64,000 nucleotides of DNA, taken from assembly GCA_036346255.1 (NCBI GenBank), contig CM070617.1, positions 23,487,080-23,551,079 of the forward strand, given 5' to 3'. Each line of letters begins with the position of its first letter. The stretch's first letter is position 1. Below, in pieces: positions 37,521 to 50,263 of the stretch. Origin of the DNA: Ampelocalamus luodianensis (taxonomy: Eukaryota; Streptophyta; Magnoliopsida; Poales; Poaceae). Made by a program: the position numbers and the translations under genes. Below the pieces are notes generated by a model. That model was not told where the DNA came from. It did not search any database and saw nothing but the letters and a program-made list of their open reading frames with translations.

Positions 37521-38107
37521 ATTATAAAATTCAAAGAGCACGTTTGCTGAATCGTGCCGGATTTGTTGTGTTGCTGAGTCAGTGCATGCAGTCCGAGTCC
37601 AAGATTTGGTTTTGATTAGAACATATATACATGGTACTCACTGCTCGTGATGTTTCTGTTGAAAAAGAAAAATATGCAGGAATGGTTGGTGTAGCTAAGA
37701 CATGCATGAGCCATGCATATCAAGCTAGGAGCCTAGCTAGCTAGGAGTCGTTCTATATGTACAAAATTTACCTTTTGAATTCCGACTCAAAACATGCTTG
37801 TGTTGACCGATCGCGCCTGTTGATTTAATTAGTTAAACTGAACTTTTAGCTGCATCATGCTTAATGCTGCCTCCAACAAAAAGATCAGTACTTTTTTATG
37901 CATACTGGTCAAACTTTTTATTTTTTTTTTAATAGTATATTTTTGCCAGTGCCAAATGACATAGTTGCATAGATATTGGATGCCACACCATGCAGGTAAA
38001 AAAGACGCCATTTTTTCCCTGTAGATCGGTGTAAGTGTATGACCTAGAAATAGAGTTTTTGTTTAATTTTGGGCCTAGAAGCAATTAATTAAATCATATA
38101 TGTTGCG

Positions 38108-38421
38108 TAGGGTGGATAACGAGTTGGTTCGGCTCGGCTCGTTAAGGCTCGTTAAGAAAAAGAGCTCGGCTCGACTCGTTAAAAAGCTCGAACTCGGCTC
38201 GTTAGGCTCGTTTAAAACCTTTAAACATGATTTTGAATTTTCAAACGAAATCTGGCTGCAATTTGACTGAAATTATTCAAACGAGTGTGGTCGTGCGGTA
38301 CTGCAGGAATTGGGGATTATGGAATATGGCATAGTGGGCTGAGCTTGGTTTTCTTACTGAGCTAAACTAGTAACTCGCGAGCCAGCTCGCTCATAAGTTT
38401 TGAGTTTTTTTCCCATCCCTA
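38108..38421. mobile_element. non-autonomous hAT element with perfect 8-bp target duplication
   Basis: The ends are TAGGGTGGATAACGAG and the inverse of TAGGGATGGGAAAAAAA. The perfect 8-bp duplication ATGTTGCG flanks it (38100-38107 and 38422-38429). The left part contains repeated GGCTCGTTAAG / GCTCGGCTCG motifs. No coding sequence. Confidence 0.85.
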
Positions 38422-38429
38422 ATGTTGCG

Positions 38430-40800
38430 CACAAAATAACTGAACCTGTGGCTAGGTGATGTGTGCAGAAAAGCATTAGATTGGATCAGCCAGCCAAACA
38501 AAATGCATGCATGGAGTGCACGGAGCCAAGCCTTTCTTGGCAGACAATCGACTCATTTTCACCCCTTAATGGGTCAAATCATTTTGCCGCCAAGACCGGG
38601 ACTGCACTCTACCTAACGACGATGTATGCACCAGTACTACTGCATCACCAAACTCCCAACTCAGCTTCATCTTTCTATTCTCTCTCTCTCCTTTTCTACT
38701 ACGTAATTGGCCGGATTAGTTGGTTCTAAATTATAATACAAGCCTAGTACGGTTGCCTCTGAAGTTAGGTGTGCCCACTATATTAATCTTCCCATGCAAG
38801 TTCTAAAAGTTTGATTTTGATTGTTTGAATGCCTGGTAAAGCTAAGAACGCGAGCTAACACAGATTGACATTTGACTCAGCTACTGCAAAGGTGGTTGTT
38901 CGTAGAAGCTGGTCATTACAAGCTTGATTGTGTTAGAAATATGGATAATATATTAATTCTAGATTTTATTATAAAGTAAAGATCACATAAAACTAGAGAT
39001 GCATAAACCAATACTAATAAGAAATAACTCATTGCACTTCTAAACATACAAAATTATAACATAATAGTTTGGTCGTGCAATCAGCTTACAGTCGGGCTTG
39101 ATGAAGAATAGGAAGCAGTGCAATACGTACATGAAGCAGCACAGCGAGCGGTTGCACAGATGCGCTGCCCAGAAACCTTATTACCACTCCGTGTAAGTAA
39201 ACTCTGCGACAATGGTTCAGAGATACCCGCTCACCCTCTTTTCTGGTGCACGCCGAGGAGAAGAGACAACTTAGTTCGATGACACAACTCTCCAGCACAG
39301 TAGAGCAGAGAGGAAGAAGAAAATCAAAGTGAATCAATCGATCTCAGGTCTAGACGTTTCCAAGATCTTTTAAAGGCCGAGACAATTACTCTCTAGTAAC
39401 TGTATAATAAAGCACATATTAAACAACTGGTAAATGCTAATTCAAAATAAATTAATGGTAATTAAGTAGTGTTTATTAATTTCTGTTTACACACTGATCT
39501 ACAGCTTCGACCAATGTATTTCGACCATATTATTTCGACCACACTAGTCTAGACCCGACCACTATTTTTTAACCACTTTATTTTGACCACTTTATTTCGA
39601 CAATACTGGTCTATGGATTCGACCAGTGTTTTTCGACCACAATGTTTCGACCACACTAGTCTAAGCAGTCTAAAATGAGAGAGAGAAATGCACGGTTAGC
39701 AAAAGAAAGGTGGACTGGGTTCACGAGTCATAAGTCGCGCGATTGCTATGCGAATATACTCGCGCATGTGCGTACGTGTGTGTGACTTTAGCTATAGCTC
39801 TTCTCATGTGACCCAATGTCATGTGTCACATGTTTGGCAAGGACCACAATTTATAAATTGCTCTCTCACCACTTGTCTAGGCAATATAGGATTAAACCAT
39901 GCATGTTTTAGAATTTCATAAACGAATTGGTCTTTGCACTTATGAGCCCAATTCTAATCAGACTGTTCATTTGCAAATTAAAACATATATAACCAAGCTA
40001 ACTATTCAAATAAATTCAAGGGTGATTTAAAGCATGAACATTACCAGTCAAGCATACCAATTAGCGGTCAACTGATGATGAGCGAGTAGCTCGCGTTGTG
40101 ATCAGTCTCGATCTTGCTATTAGTTCCTATCAGATGTTTCCAGGTGAAAATTGAACAGCAGTAACTCAACCTGAGGAAAGGAACGACGGTAACTCAGATT
40201 GCTGGTATGAATTCCTAAATCCATACAGTACTCGCATTTTGCAACAAGACTGACTGCACAGAAGCATATATACATGCATGCATACCGAGACTGAAGCTTT
40301 TGTCTAGATGCAGAGCGTCAGAACTTCCTGCACCATAGAATCAACCGCGGGTCTAACTAGAATAAGCACGTCAGTGATCACTCGTTCTAGAGGATTGAAT
40401 CGATCGTGTCCTGTTTAATTCGCCCAGTCGACCCAATAAATGAAACGACCGTACGCACGTAGCAAGCTAGCCCGCAAAGAAAGAAGAAGGCAGCAACGTA
40501 CGTAGTCACCAACCGAAGTGTGAAACCCGCGCAGGCTGAAACGACCTTGCCGGCCAGCCGTGCCCGCTCGGTCGGTCGAGAACGTCGCGTGCGCGCGGGT
40601 AAAATCATGGTGAGCCAGGCCAGGAAACGTACGCCACGCACGTCACTCGCAACTACTCACCATCGAGTGGTTGGCTACTCGGCTGTACTGCTCTTTATGC
40701 TTAGCCGCGCCCGGAGCCTCCCTAGAAGACTAGTGGCTTGCTAAGCTAGAAGCCTAGAACACACACGTTGACTAGATGTATGTATATGCACACCAACCCC
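38430..40800. other. intergenic and promoter region upstream of the C2H2 gene at 40907
   Basis: No gene supported. It contains the TTTCGACCAC repeat cluster at 39508-39657, described separately, and ends in the promoter of the downstream gene, which includes a W-box-like TTGACT at 40768. Confidence 0.5.
39508..39657 (+). repeat. cluster of TTTCGACCAC motifs
   Basis: About ten copies of TTTCGACCA or close variants (TTTTGACCAC, TTTAACCAC, TTTCGACAA) occur in 150 bases, with CACACTAGTCTA at both the first and last thirds. Such dense short repeats occur in the subterminal regions of CACTA or MULE elements, but I could not find the terminus of an element here. Confidence 0.75.
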
Positions 40801-40808
40801 AAGTTGCG

Positions 40809-40820
40809 CTATATATATAG
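40809..40820 (+). promoter_or_regulatory. TATA box of the C2H2 gene at 40907
   Basis: CTATATATATAG lies 87-98 bases upstream of the start codon, consistent with a TATA box followed by a leader of about 60 bases. Confidence 0.65.
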
Positions 40821-40906
40821 CGATAAGCGCCACACATGTATTACACGGTGCAGGAGCCCGGAGATACGCCAATAGTGCGACTTCTGATTAGGTAGCTAGA
40901 TAGCCA

Positions 40907-41485
40907 ATGAGCAAGAGGGGCAGGGCGGTGTGGGACGTGGAGATGGGCGGCGTGGACACGGCCCGCGTGCTCATGCTCCTCGCGCAGCAGTACCAGCACG
41001 GCGGGGTGGACGTCGGCGCGCAGCCGCTGGTGGTGCGCGGCGTGCACGGCCGCGTGTTCGAGTGCAAGACGTGCAACCGGCAGTTCCCGACGTTCCAGGC
41101 GCTAGGGGGCCACCGCGCCAGCCACAAGCGGCCGAGGCTGCAGCAGCACGCGCTCGGTGGCGCCGACGCGGCGCTCTGCCTCGGGCAGCGCCAGCTGCCG
41201 CAGCAGCCGGCCAAGCCGAGGGTGCACGAGTGCCCCGTCTGCGGGCTCGAGTTCGCCATCGGCCAGGCGCTCGGCGGGCACATGCGGCGGCACCGCGCCG
41301 AGGCCGAGGCCGACGCGCCAAACAGTAAGGCAGCGTCCGAGAAGGCGTGCAACGTCGGGGGGATCTGCCTGGACTTGAACCTGACGCCGTCGGAGAACTG
41401 CGCCAAGTGCCGGAACGTCGTGGGGCTCGGCGCCGCCGGGCAGGGTGTACATAAGGCGCTCGCCATGTTGGATTGCTCGCTTTGA
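40907..41485 (+). CDS. C2H2 zinc-finger transcription repressor (ZAT-like, two QALGGH fingers, EAR motif)
   Basis: A single exon encoding 192 aa. Finger 1 is at residues 51-73 (FECKTC...PTFQALGGHRASH) and finger 2 at 107-129 (HECPVC...AIGQALGGHMRRH), both with CX2C/HX3H spacing and intact QALGGH. A short basic motif (KRPRL) follows finger 1. LDLNLTP at 155-161 is an LxLxL/DLNxxP EAR motif, used by this family to recruit corepressors. The codons are strongly GC-rich at third positions, as is common in grass single-exon genes. The start is supported by the upstream TATA box. It has the same architecture as the gene at 1806 but only moderate sequence similarity outside the fingers. Confidence 0.94.
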   Translation: MSKRGRAVWDVEMGGVDTARVLMLLAQQYQHGGVDVGAQPLVVRGVHGRVFECKTCNRQFPTFQALGGHRASHKRPRLQQHALGGADAALCLGQRQLPQQPAKPRVHECPVCGLEFAIGQALGGHMRRHRAEAEADAPNSKAASEKACNVGGICLDLNLTPSENCAKCRNVVGLGAAGQGVHKALAMLDCSL

Positions 41486-43010
41486 GCCTCTCGCTGGACC
41501 GCGAATATTCTTTGCACGCTTGTTGTTGGCAATTCCTTTGTTCTTGCTTTTTTTATAAAAAAATTATGTTACAAATTTTCCTGTAATTTTGGGAGTTTAT
41601 CCCCTGTTGTTAGATACAGATGTTCATAGGCCGGTTTAGTTGTGAAGGAAATTAGAGATGAACTCTTTGTATTTCCTTACTGTAAATAGTAATAAATTTC
41701 ATTAAATTTTGTTTCTTTCGATTAATTATGTCCGTCCCCTACTCTGTATTTGTGACGCCGGCCGAAGCATGCAACAGCTCAGTTCAACTTTTCATTTTGA
41801 GTCGTCCGATCAACATGAGATTGCTTAACTGTTATGATCTTCCTTTTGAGAGCCATTACATGTTTAAAACGTAGATATTGTCTGCTTCCTATGGTGTTCA
41901 TTTTGAAAGGTAAGTCCGTTTCAATTAAGTTTTTGTTTCTAATAACGAAGGCTAGCTTTTCTTCAGTAACGAAGTCACAGGACAGACATTTCAAAGTGGA
42001 TTACAACAAAGTAAACACACAAAAAAAAAGGACAGTCAACCCATTCTACTTGTAGCAACATGTAACTACTGCCTACTGTATTCTCATGCAGCTCTGCTAC
42101 TCCCACACAAATGAAATTTGGCATATAGTTTACCGGAATGAAAGATTCAGCAGTTCAAAGACACCTTCTAATGAACTTCTCATTATTAATACACCAAGCC
42201 CAACACAAAACATAGGGAAACAATAGAACAAAAGAGTTCTACAGTGGCCCATGGAATCATTCAAGTGCACATAACATTATATGCATTCAGGTGGTCAGGT
42301 GGGGTACAGGTTACACCGACAGCCCAAGACATTTACAAGCCAGGAAGAAGCTGGCATAGGTTCATGCATGGTGCAAGCTTACCGCCATCCTTGTGTTTCT
42401 CGCAATCTGCATGCTTCGTGAAAAGGGTGCGCAAATTAACTACGTTCCTCACAAACCAACAAATAATTATAATCATAAGTTCACATATGAACATCCACCA
42501 CACTCATTCGTCACTCCTTGAATGACGACACTTGGTTCCAAGAAATTCAACCAGGACAGCGAACATAGGCACTCATGAGGGAAAGAATTCTCCTGTTAGA
42601 AAAGCACCCTAGCACATAGTTGTTCCTAGCTGCTACGTCGTCATTCACCTACTCAAATTGCGCATGCACTCCTGCCATTTATGATCTACCTTCTCGTGAA
42701 GTTCATAAAATTTTGCAACGAGCAGAGAATTTTAGTATTACTTCAATAGATTGATAAACTGAAAATGCAATGACATGAATTCGAATACACAACAGAGGTA
42801 AATGCGTATAATAATTGCAATACAACATGCAATAACCCCCAGAAATTGCAATAACTAGATTTAAAGTAATAGTAGTTGCAAAGAATGGAAGGGACACGAG
42901 TAAAAGAACAACCGATCATAGCTATCTTCTTAGCATTCTTCCTATAATAGCAAGCAAACAGTAAACAAATAAAGTTAAAATAGTTCATGATAGTGAAGAC
43001 CATGTATCCC
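41486..43010. other. intergenic: 3' flank of the C2H2 gene and 3' UTR side of RABE
   Basis: No gene is supported. The part nearest 43010 must include the RABE 3' UTR. No transposon with clear ends was found. Confidence 0.5.
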
Positions 43011-45540
43011 TCAGGAGCCGCAGCAAGCAGATTTCTGAGATGCTGGGGTCTCCGAGCCTGGGTCTGTCTTGTTATTAATCCTGATTGTCCGGTCCTATAA
43101 GCAACAATGTACTTTTCAAACTCTGGATAAAGTAAGTTCAAATACTCATCAAGACAATCGTCTGTATAACCTTACCTCGGGCTTGGAATCGGTCTCAGCA
43201 AGTCTCTGCTTAATATCTCGGGCAATGGAGAAGAAAACTTGCTCCACATTAAGGTTTGTCTTGGCACTCTGAAAGATACAGGACAAAGTAAAATCGAAAT
43301 AAGTTCATCAGTTAAAAGACCAAACAATTTGACACAGGAACTTACAGTTTCAAAAAACTTGATGCCATATTCGTCTGCTAGTGCTTGTCCCTTTGCAGTA
43401 GGAACAGCCTAGAATAACAATCGAATAGAGAAATTAAACAGTGAGCTAATAATATCAAATGGACAACAGCAAGTAGGCTCTACTAAATATCAGACAACAA
43501 GAAAAGCAGATAACATGGAGGGGAAGGAGGTCTGAATCAGTACCCTTTTACTCTCATCCATATCAGCCTTGTTGCCCACCAAAATTTTGTTCACATTATC
43601 GGAGGCATGTTGCTCAATGTTGCGAATCCAGTTCTGTATGTCTGTATGTTAAAATGAACCAAAATGTCAGTAAACAAAAGAAAAAAATGGCAAGATTGTC
43701 CAAAATGAAGCTTTAAAGAATATACAGGAGAACAGTACTGTTGAAAGATGACTCATCAGTGACGTCATAAACAAGCAAGATACCCATGGCTCCTCGGTAG
43801 TATGCTGAGATAAAATGAACATTACTTGAGAAAAGGGTCATCATATAGCTTTGTAGAATTAGTCTATAGCACAGAGTGAAACAAGCATTGCACCTGTGGT
43901 GATAGTCCTGAATCGCTCTTGACCAGCTGTGTCCCAAATTTGCAACTTAATGCGTTTTCCATCCAGTTCAATTGTTCTTATCTTGAAGTCAATACTGCAC
44001 ATAGGCAGGATTTGAGATAAACAGGGCAAACAGTGCCAACTACCAAATACTTCAGAAGGAAACTAGTGGGCAGTAAAACAACTAAACAAGAACACTAAAT
44101 GGCTTGAGGAAAACTACGAAACAGTAAAACAATCTTTTTCAACACAAAACCTACCCAATTGTAGTAATAAAACTAGTAGTGAAGGAGCCATCAGAGAACC
44201 GCAGAAGGAGGCAACTCTTGCCAACACCTAGATACAGAAAAAAAAAAGGAAAGGTTTCCTATCAGGGAATTGACAAAGTAGTAAAGTGAACAAATATGCT
44301 GCAAGCTATGAATTCAAGATTTAAAAAGTCGCAGCAAGAAACATGAACCCCATGAGAACTAGCCTATGTGTCATTATACTTAACAAATGTAAAGACCAAC
44401 GAGTGCCAAACTCAGCCAGACTAATATAGTGCAAAGAGATGCAAAAGCATACACTAACAATTCAAACAGAACACAACAACACATGACACCAAAAATAGAG
44501 GCCCTTTTCATGTCCAAAGCACATTATACTCAACTATTCCATCCCCAGTTCCTTTACCAGGTCAGATTTTTTTACCTATTATAATTTACAAGGGTAATTA
44601 CAAGGTCGTTATAGCTCACATTTGATAATTTCCTCACCAATCAGATGGGTCTCGAACACCACCATAGATAACCAAAAAGGAGCAAAACCTCTAGAAAGCT
44701 TGTACTGCTCAATGCATCTTCACTACATTGCATTCAGCGAAGGTTCTTAAGGGGCCCTTATGTTTTCTCTGTAAACCTTTAAATCCGCATCATATTTAAC
44801 TATTACAGCTGGTTCCCACTTTCAGCCACATGCACTTCAGTAGTGCAGATGACTAGATGTGCTATTGCCCTTGTCTACAAGTTTGGACAGTGCAACATCA
44901 GCTAGCCGCGCAGATTGTAGTGGAGCATCCAAACAACTAGATGCTGCCTTTATTAAAGCATGAGGCAATTGAACTTGCAGAAGGCACCCCTTCTCCAAGG
45001 TTCCTTCAATCATGCTAGGAAATGCATCAATGGACAATGGATACCCCGTATGTCTCATGCCATTTAGTGTAAATTTCACATAAAGGATCATCATAACACA
45101 AGGCAAGAATTATCTCCTATATCCCTATCTAGTTCACCTAGAAACTAAGGAAGAGCACACTGGTCACTCCTCGCACCAGTGAATGCCCCATCAGTGATGG
45201 TTAGGTTTCTTTTGAACTAAAAGACAGCAGCAAATCAATCACAGCTACCGATACGACCAGTTCATCTACCGGCAACCAAGCCACACGCTTCCACCCCGAA
45301 TCAAACAAACGCGTCAAGCAAATCTATTCGCAACTAGCATTCCCTTACGAACCATTGCCTCTCGCGCGAACGCGAGCGCGCGCGCACACAAACACAACAG
45401 TGAACCGAAGCGGGTAGGGAGAGAGATCCAGCAGGAGCAGAGGACACCGCGGGTCCGCAGCACTCACCGCTATCTCCGATGAGGAGTAGCTTGATGAGGT
45501 AGTCGTAGTCGGCGCGAGCCCTAGCCGGCGGCGCAGCCAT
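43011..45540 (-). CDS. RABE1: Rab8-type small GTPase, RABE subfamily
   Basis: Eight exons: 45540-45468, 44227-44155, 43994-43894, 43804-43739, 43641-43544, 43408-43346, 43268-43176, 43094-43011; 651 nt, 216 aa, the usual RABE length. Visible elements: P-loop GDSGVGKS (22-29), switch I/effector TTIGIDF (46-52), DTAGQE (70-75), [17 protein letters not shown] (128-131), ETSAK (157-161) and a C-terminal CCGS with two prenylation cysteines (213-214). All introns are GT-AG. RABE/Rab8 proteins act at the Golgi and plasma membrane in secretory traffic; the family assignment is firm, the exact paralogue (RABE1 a-e) is not. Intron 1 is long (1240 nt). A 1.5-kb foldback element begins about 290 bases upstream of the ATG. 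Confidence 0.97.
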
Positions 45541-45827
45541 CGCGCTCCCGCTCCCACTCCCGCCCCGACCCTAACAGGCGACGAGCTGGCGAGAAACAAA
45601 ACAGAGAGAAATAGAAAGGAGATCAGTCACAGATCGCAAACGGGACTCGCGCAGATCGAAGAAACAATGGGGTGGGAGGCGCCGAATTGGTACCGGTCGA
45701 TGCGGGGAATCGAATCGACTCGACTCGACTTGAGTAACAGGACGGCGAGGGGTGGTGGATATGGGGGGTCGTATCGTGGGAACGGGAGTTGTTTCTCCGG
45801 GGGCGGGCCGGCGGGGGGTATTTTGGT

Positions 45828-47308
45828 CAACTTTCGGGTAGTTTGGTCGAGAGTTTTCACCAGTTTTTGGGCTAAAATAGCTTATTTGCGGTGTACAATA
45901 GCAAAACTAGTTCACTTCATTTTCTTGTATCAAAAGCAATAATGACACTTTATTCATATATCAAAGGATTGGATTTGCCATGTGGGGGACACATGTCCTC
46001 GCCCGGCCCAAAGGCACGGAAATATCTCATTAGGCCCCAAGGGTGCGGAAATATGTATTTTCGGCTCCCACGTGCACTGATTCCCCTCATCCAAAAAAAG
46101 CTGAGAGTTGTACGAATTTCTAAATATATCAAATGAGTTACAAAAATTATGAATTTTTTAGAATGATCCTAACACAGTGTATTTGCTTGTGTAATTTTTT
46201 CAGAATTTTATATGTTCTGTATTTTTCTCAAAATTCCTTAAGAGCTATTGTTTGCATGCAAATAAAATAACCGATTTGAGAAAAAAATTAAAAATATGCT
46301 CAAAATACTTTCCACATTTATTCTCAGTATAATTATCTCAAATTTACAATTTTTTATGTTATAAATCTAATGATAAGATCAGACAAAACCAAAAATCGTA
46401 GATAGTAAAAGTAGTAATACTACTCGTAGTATGAAAGAAAAATAGTATTTCTACTAGAAGTCGACCGGATGTAGAGAAAATCGTACTCCAACTTCACGGC
46501 AACATTTCGATACAGTTTTTATCTTCTTTACGAAGGTAAAAAAAAGTAAATATTATCATATGTACCAAAAAATCATTCAGCAAAATTTTTTCACGTGGTC
46601 AGCCGCCTCGCCTGCCCTTGTTGATCAGATCAAACTTTTGTTGTAGAGGGATATTATCACATGTGACGAAATCATATCAAACAATATTTTTTAGATTTTA
46701 GCGAGAATCCGAGAAACCGAAAGCAAGATTTCAAAAAAAAAAAAAGGTATGGAGCTACCGCACCCCTAAAGATTAGGATGAGGAAAATCCAGTCCTTAGG
46801 GGTGAGAAATTTCCAAAACAAAATGTAAATTTGGGATGATTATACTGAGAATAAATGTGGAAAGTATTTTGAGCATATTTTTTTTGTTTCTCAAATCCAT
46901 CATTTTATTTGCATACAAACAGTAGTTTTAAATGAATTTTTGAGAAAAGTACAAAATAGTTAAAATTCTAAAAAAATTACACAAGCAAGTACACTATGAT
47001 AGAAACCTTCAAAAACAATTTCATAATTTTTGTGGCTCGTTTGCTATATTTAGAAATTTCTACAACTCTCAACCTTTTCTGAAAGAGAGAGAATCCGTCC
47101 CTAATGGCCAGATGATGTATTTCTGCACCCTTGAGAGTCGGACGAGGCCATGTGTCGTTCGCATGGCAAATCCGGTTCTCTAGAGCACATACAAGGTGTC
47201 ATCTTTATCTTTGACGCCCAGGGAGGGCTCGTTTTGCTATTGCGGATGATAACAGCGCTATTTTAGCCAAAAAAAAAAAAACTTGAGTTTTTACCTCGTT
47301 TGACCCTT
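45828..47308. mobile_element. large foldback (MULE-like) element upstream of RABE
   Basis: The outer arms match in inverted orientation: GGCTAAAATAGC and AATAGCAAAAC at 45870-45908 against the mirror image at 47232-47270. Inner arms match over about 180 bases: AATTTTTTCAGAATTTTA, TTTGCATGCAAATAAAATA, GCTCAAAATACTTTCCACAT and TTATTCTCAGTATAAT at 46190-46340 recur inverted at 46838-46990. Termini are approximate and no target duplication was resolved. The inner arms recall those of the element at 36804. Non-coding. Confidence 0.65.
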
Positions 47309-48920
47309 TAAAAAAAATGGTTTTGCACATCTAACTTCCACCGTCTGTAAATACAAAAATAACACCACAGTAGATTAGACGATCGACATATACTCCTTAA
47401 GCGCTCCCATACAGCGGCTACAGCATACCACGCTTCGGGAGCCTGCATGTACTCTGTGGTGCACGGGGAGCACTGAAGGGCCGGCAGCTGTGGCGCACGG
47501 AAACGCAGGAGCCACGAGGGATTCAGGTAACTAGAGGCAAACAGTAGTGATTTGATCCTTGTAGCAACAACGGGTACATAGAGACGCACAGTAGCAAGTC
47601 ACTTGTCAGATCCCCTGTAGCACCACTGTTCCAATCCCAGTAGCGCCGTTGTGGCACACCATACTACTCGTCGAGCTCTGGAAGGGCAGCAGACGACCGG
47701 GCAGTCATGTTCATGTGCTCCCTGTGCGCGACAGCTAGCCTCCAGCGCTTCCCATGTGCGACAGTGCATGCAAGAGACGTTTGTCGTTTAAAAACCAGAT
47801 AATTACTGCAACTTCTATCTGGTCTTGGGCTCATGGCCCTTATGTTACGGGCACAAAAGACTGCAATTCTTTACCCTGCAGAGTGAGCAGAAGAATGCTA
47901 TGCGTGTGTGCTCCAGATACAATAGAGACACGCCAAGCCAGATGGGATATCAGCGTGAGCTAGTGCGCGTCGGCCTCATACTGTCAAACAGTAAGTATGA
48001 CACGACAGCAATCTCTCAGGCTATGTTTCCTTCTAGAATCGAACCCTTCTTCTCAGGCTATGTTTCCTTCTAGAGTCGAACCCTTCCTCGAAGGGAAAAA
48101 AAAATTCCAGCGGCCGTTTGGTTCATGCTCTAATGACCCAGCTAAAATTTGACATAGTCAAAACTTGGATAAAACCAATATTTAGCAAAATAAATGTTGT
48201 TTGAATTGCGACAAAACAAAATTTTGGTGTTACCAAAATTTTGATGAGCAGTTTTCTCACCCTTTGATTATCCGTATAACATTGGATTTCGTTGGTGTTA
48301 CTAGATTTTTATTGGCATTATCAAAATATTTATAATAAAACAAGCGATAATCAATTTTTATTGGTGTTATCAAAATTTAGTTTGATTCACGTCGCTAATA
48401 AACCAAACAGACTCTGAAGTTCTTGGTACGGCACTTGTGTAGAATGGCAAATACTGTTTACGCAAAAAAAAAATGGAAAATACTCGATCCTCCCTCTCTA
48501 AAAAGCATACAAAACGAGTAGGTGCAACGTAGTGCATCCAGTACAGGAGTGGCAGACAGACACAATACAATACCTGCCATGCTGTCAGCTGTTAACTAGG
48601 CCCAAGAAATATTTGCTCTAGATGACCACACACCAACACAACTAACTTTCCAGCCCATGCTTCGTCAAGCCACTCTAATACATTTATTCCTCGTCATCTA
48701 AATTATTCCATAATTCTAGAGGCCCCAAAAGGCACCACAAAAGCACGGAATATACTTTTGAATACTCCAAAGTCCAAAGCAAAATCAAAGCATGGGACAT
48801 GAAAAAAAGGAGAAGTTTCCACATGCTCAAGAATATGCTATGGAAGATACCTCATTCAGGTCTGTAGAAAAGGCACTAAACCATCCAAGCTTCCACTCGC
48901 TGAAAGAAACCTCATGGCCG
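47309..48920. other. intergenic with small repeats
   Basis: No gene supported. A 37-bp direct tandem pair (TCTCAGGCTATGTTTCCTTC...TCGAACCCTTC) is at 48014-48087. A possible MITE with GGCCGTTTGGTTCATG and AATAAACCAAACAGACTC ends spans about 48111-48412, without a resolved target duplication. Confidence 0.45.
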
Positions 48921-49139
48921 CTATAAATGAAACCCCCTCTTCACCTGGAGATTCCTCTCTACCCCCAAAAAAAAAAAAACAGTGGCATGATACTGCTGCC
49001 GGCATGTAGCCCATGCAGTGTCCTCACTTCTCGGCTTCACCGGCGGCGATGACGGCGACGGCTGTGCGGCGGAGATATCTAGGCAGGTGTTAGGCCGTGT
49101 AGGGCAACTACACATCTTTGGCAGGTCTTCCTCCTCCAT
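48921..49139 (-). CDS. small hypothetical ORF, 72 aa
   Basis: Starts MEEEDLPKMCSCPTRPNTC, continues with a Pro/Ser-rich segment (PSPSSPPVKPRSEDTAW) and ends in KRGFHL. The first 55 codons look moderately coding and follow an upstream purine/pyrimidine leader, but the last third follows a long A tract and looks arbitrary. No family recognised. It may be a real small gene, an exon ending before the A tract, or chance. Confidence 0.25.
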   Translation of the reverse strand: MEEEDLPKMCSCPTRPNTCLDISAAQPSPSSPPVKPRSEDTAWATCRQQYHATVFFFLGVERNLQVKRGFHL

Positions 49140-50015
49140 GGGAAGATGGTAGTGGAGTGAGCGAGCGTGTATCCCCGGGGTTATCTTAGCAGAAATGCAC
49201 CATCATGTATCGGTTATATATGCTGTTGTAATAGTAATAATCAATACTAGTGCTCTTGCTGTGGAGGCTACTGTATTCTTCTTTGTAGCGAGCTAGTATT
49301 TGTCAGGTCACCTTTTGTTGCTTTTTTGGAGTTGGAAACTTCTTTTGTGAAGGTCGCCGGTCGAGTGCTCTCCTCTGTTTTGGAGTGTTTGGTTAAGATG
49401 GGATCTGGAAAGCTCGAGCAGTAGACGATACATATAATCACAAGTTTACGAATATAACTACGATCGATTGCCTAATAACATTCTCAAAATAAAGGTTCAG
49501 ATTTTCTTATGGACTATGTCTTACAAGTTATCGACCAGGGATAATCTCATCAAGAGAATTAAGGTTGAGGATGGTTCGTTCTTGCCTCTGCTGTTGCGAG
49601 CAGGTGACTATATGGCATCTTTTCTTTGATTGTGTTGTTGCCAAAATCATTTGGAAAGATATATCTAAGATGTTTGGAAAAAAATACTGGTACAAAGTTT
49701 GAATCAGTTGCTTCCTGGTGGCTTAGTGATAAAAGAAACAGAATTCTAAATACTGTGTGCGCCGCTGTGTTATGGAGCTGTTGGAATTTGAGAAATGATC
49801 CATGTTTTAGAAAAGACTAAATAAACAGTCTAGTATGCAGGTTCTCTCGAGGAAAATCATTTCAGTGTTGAGAAGATGGAGGCTGCTGCTCCAAGGTCCA
49901 AATTTGCTCCAGATGGATCGATGCATTTCTACTTTAGAAAGGAAAAGATGGGCCGCAGGGCGATCCTCGGGAGGGCAGGAAGCTGATCATGGAGGATGAG
50001 GGCTTTGGTGCAGCC

Positions 50016-50243
50016 CAGGTTTGGATAATCATCCGATTATCAACCAATTATCGGGAGTATCGGTTCTATGGGTACCCGGTAAAATTCAAAAATCGATAAA
50101 AACCGACCAGAAACTATTGTCCATTGAATTTTCTCTTTTATTCATTTTAACTTCGAAAAGTCCTATTTGTTATTTTTAGGATTATCGGTCCTACCAATAC
50201 CAATGACTTCCGGTAAAATTTTCAAACCGGTTACCTAAACCTA
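50016..50243. mobile_element. short hAT-type element nested in the LINE
   Basis: The ends are CAGGTTTGGATAATC and the inverse of TAGGTTTAGGTAACC. The perfect 8-bp duplication GTGCAGCC flanks it (50008-50015 and 50244-50251). Internal ATTATCGG / CCGGTAAAATT motifs repeat. It postdates the LINE insertion. Confidence 0.8.
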
Positions 50244-50263
50244 GTGCAGCCACTCCTTTAGGG

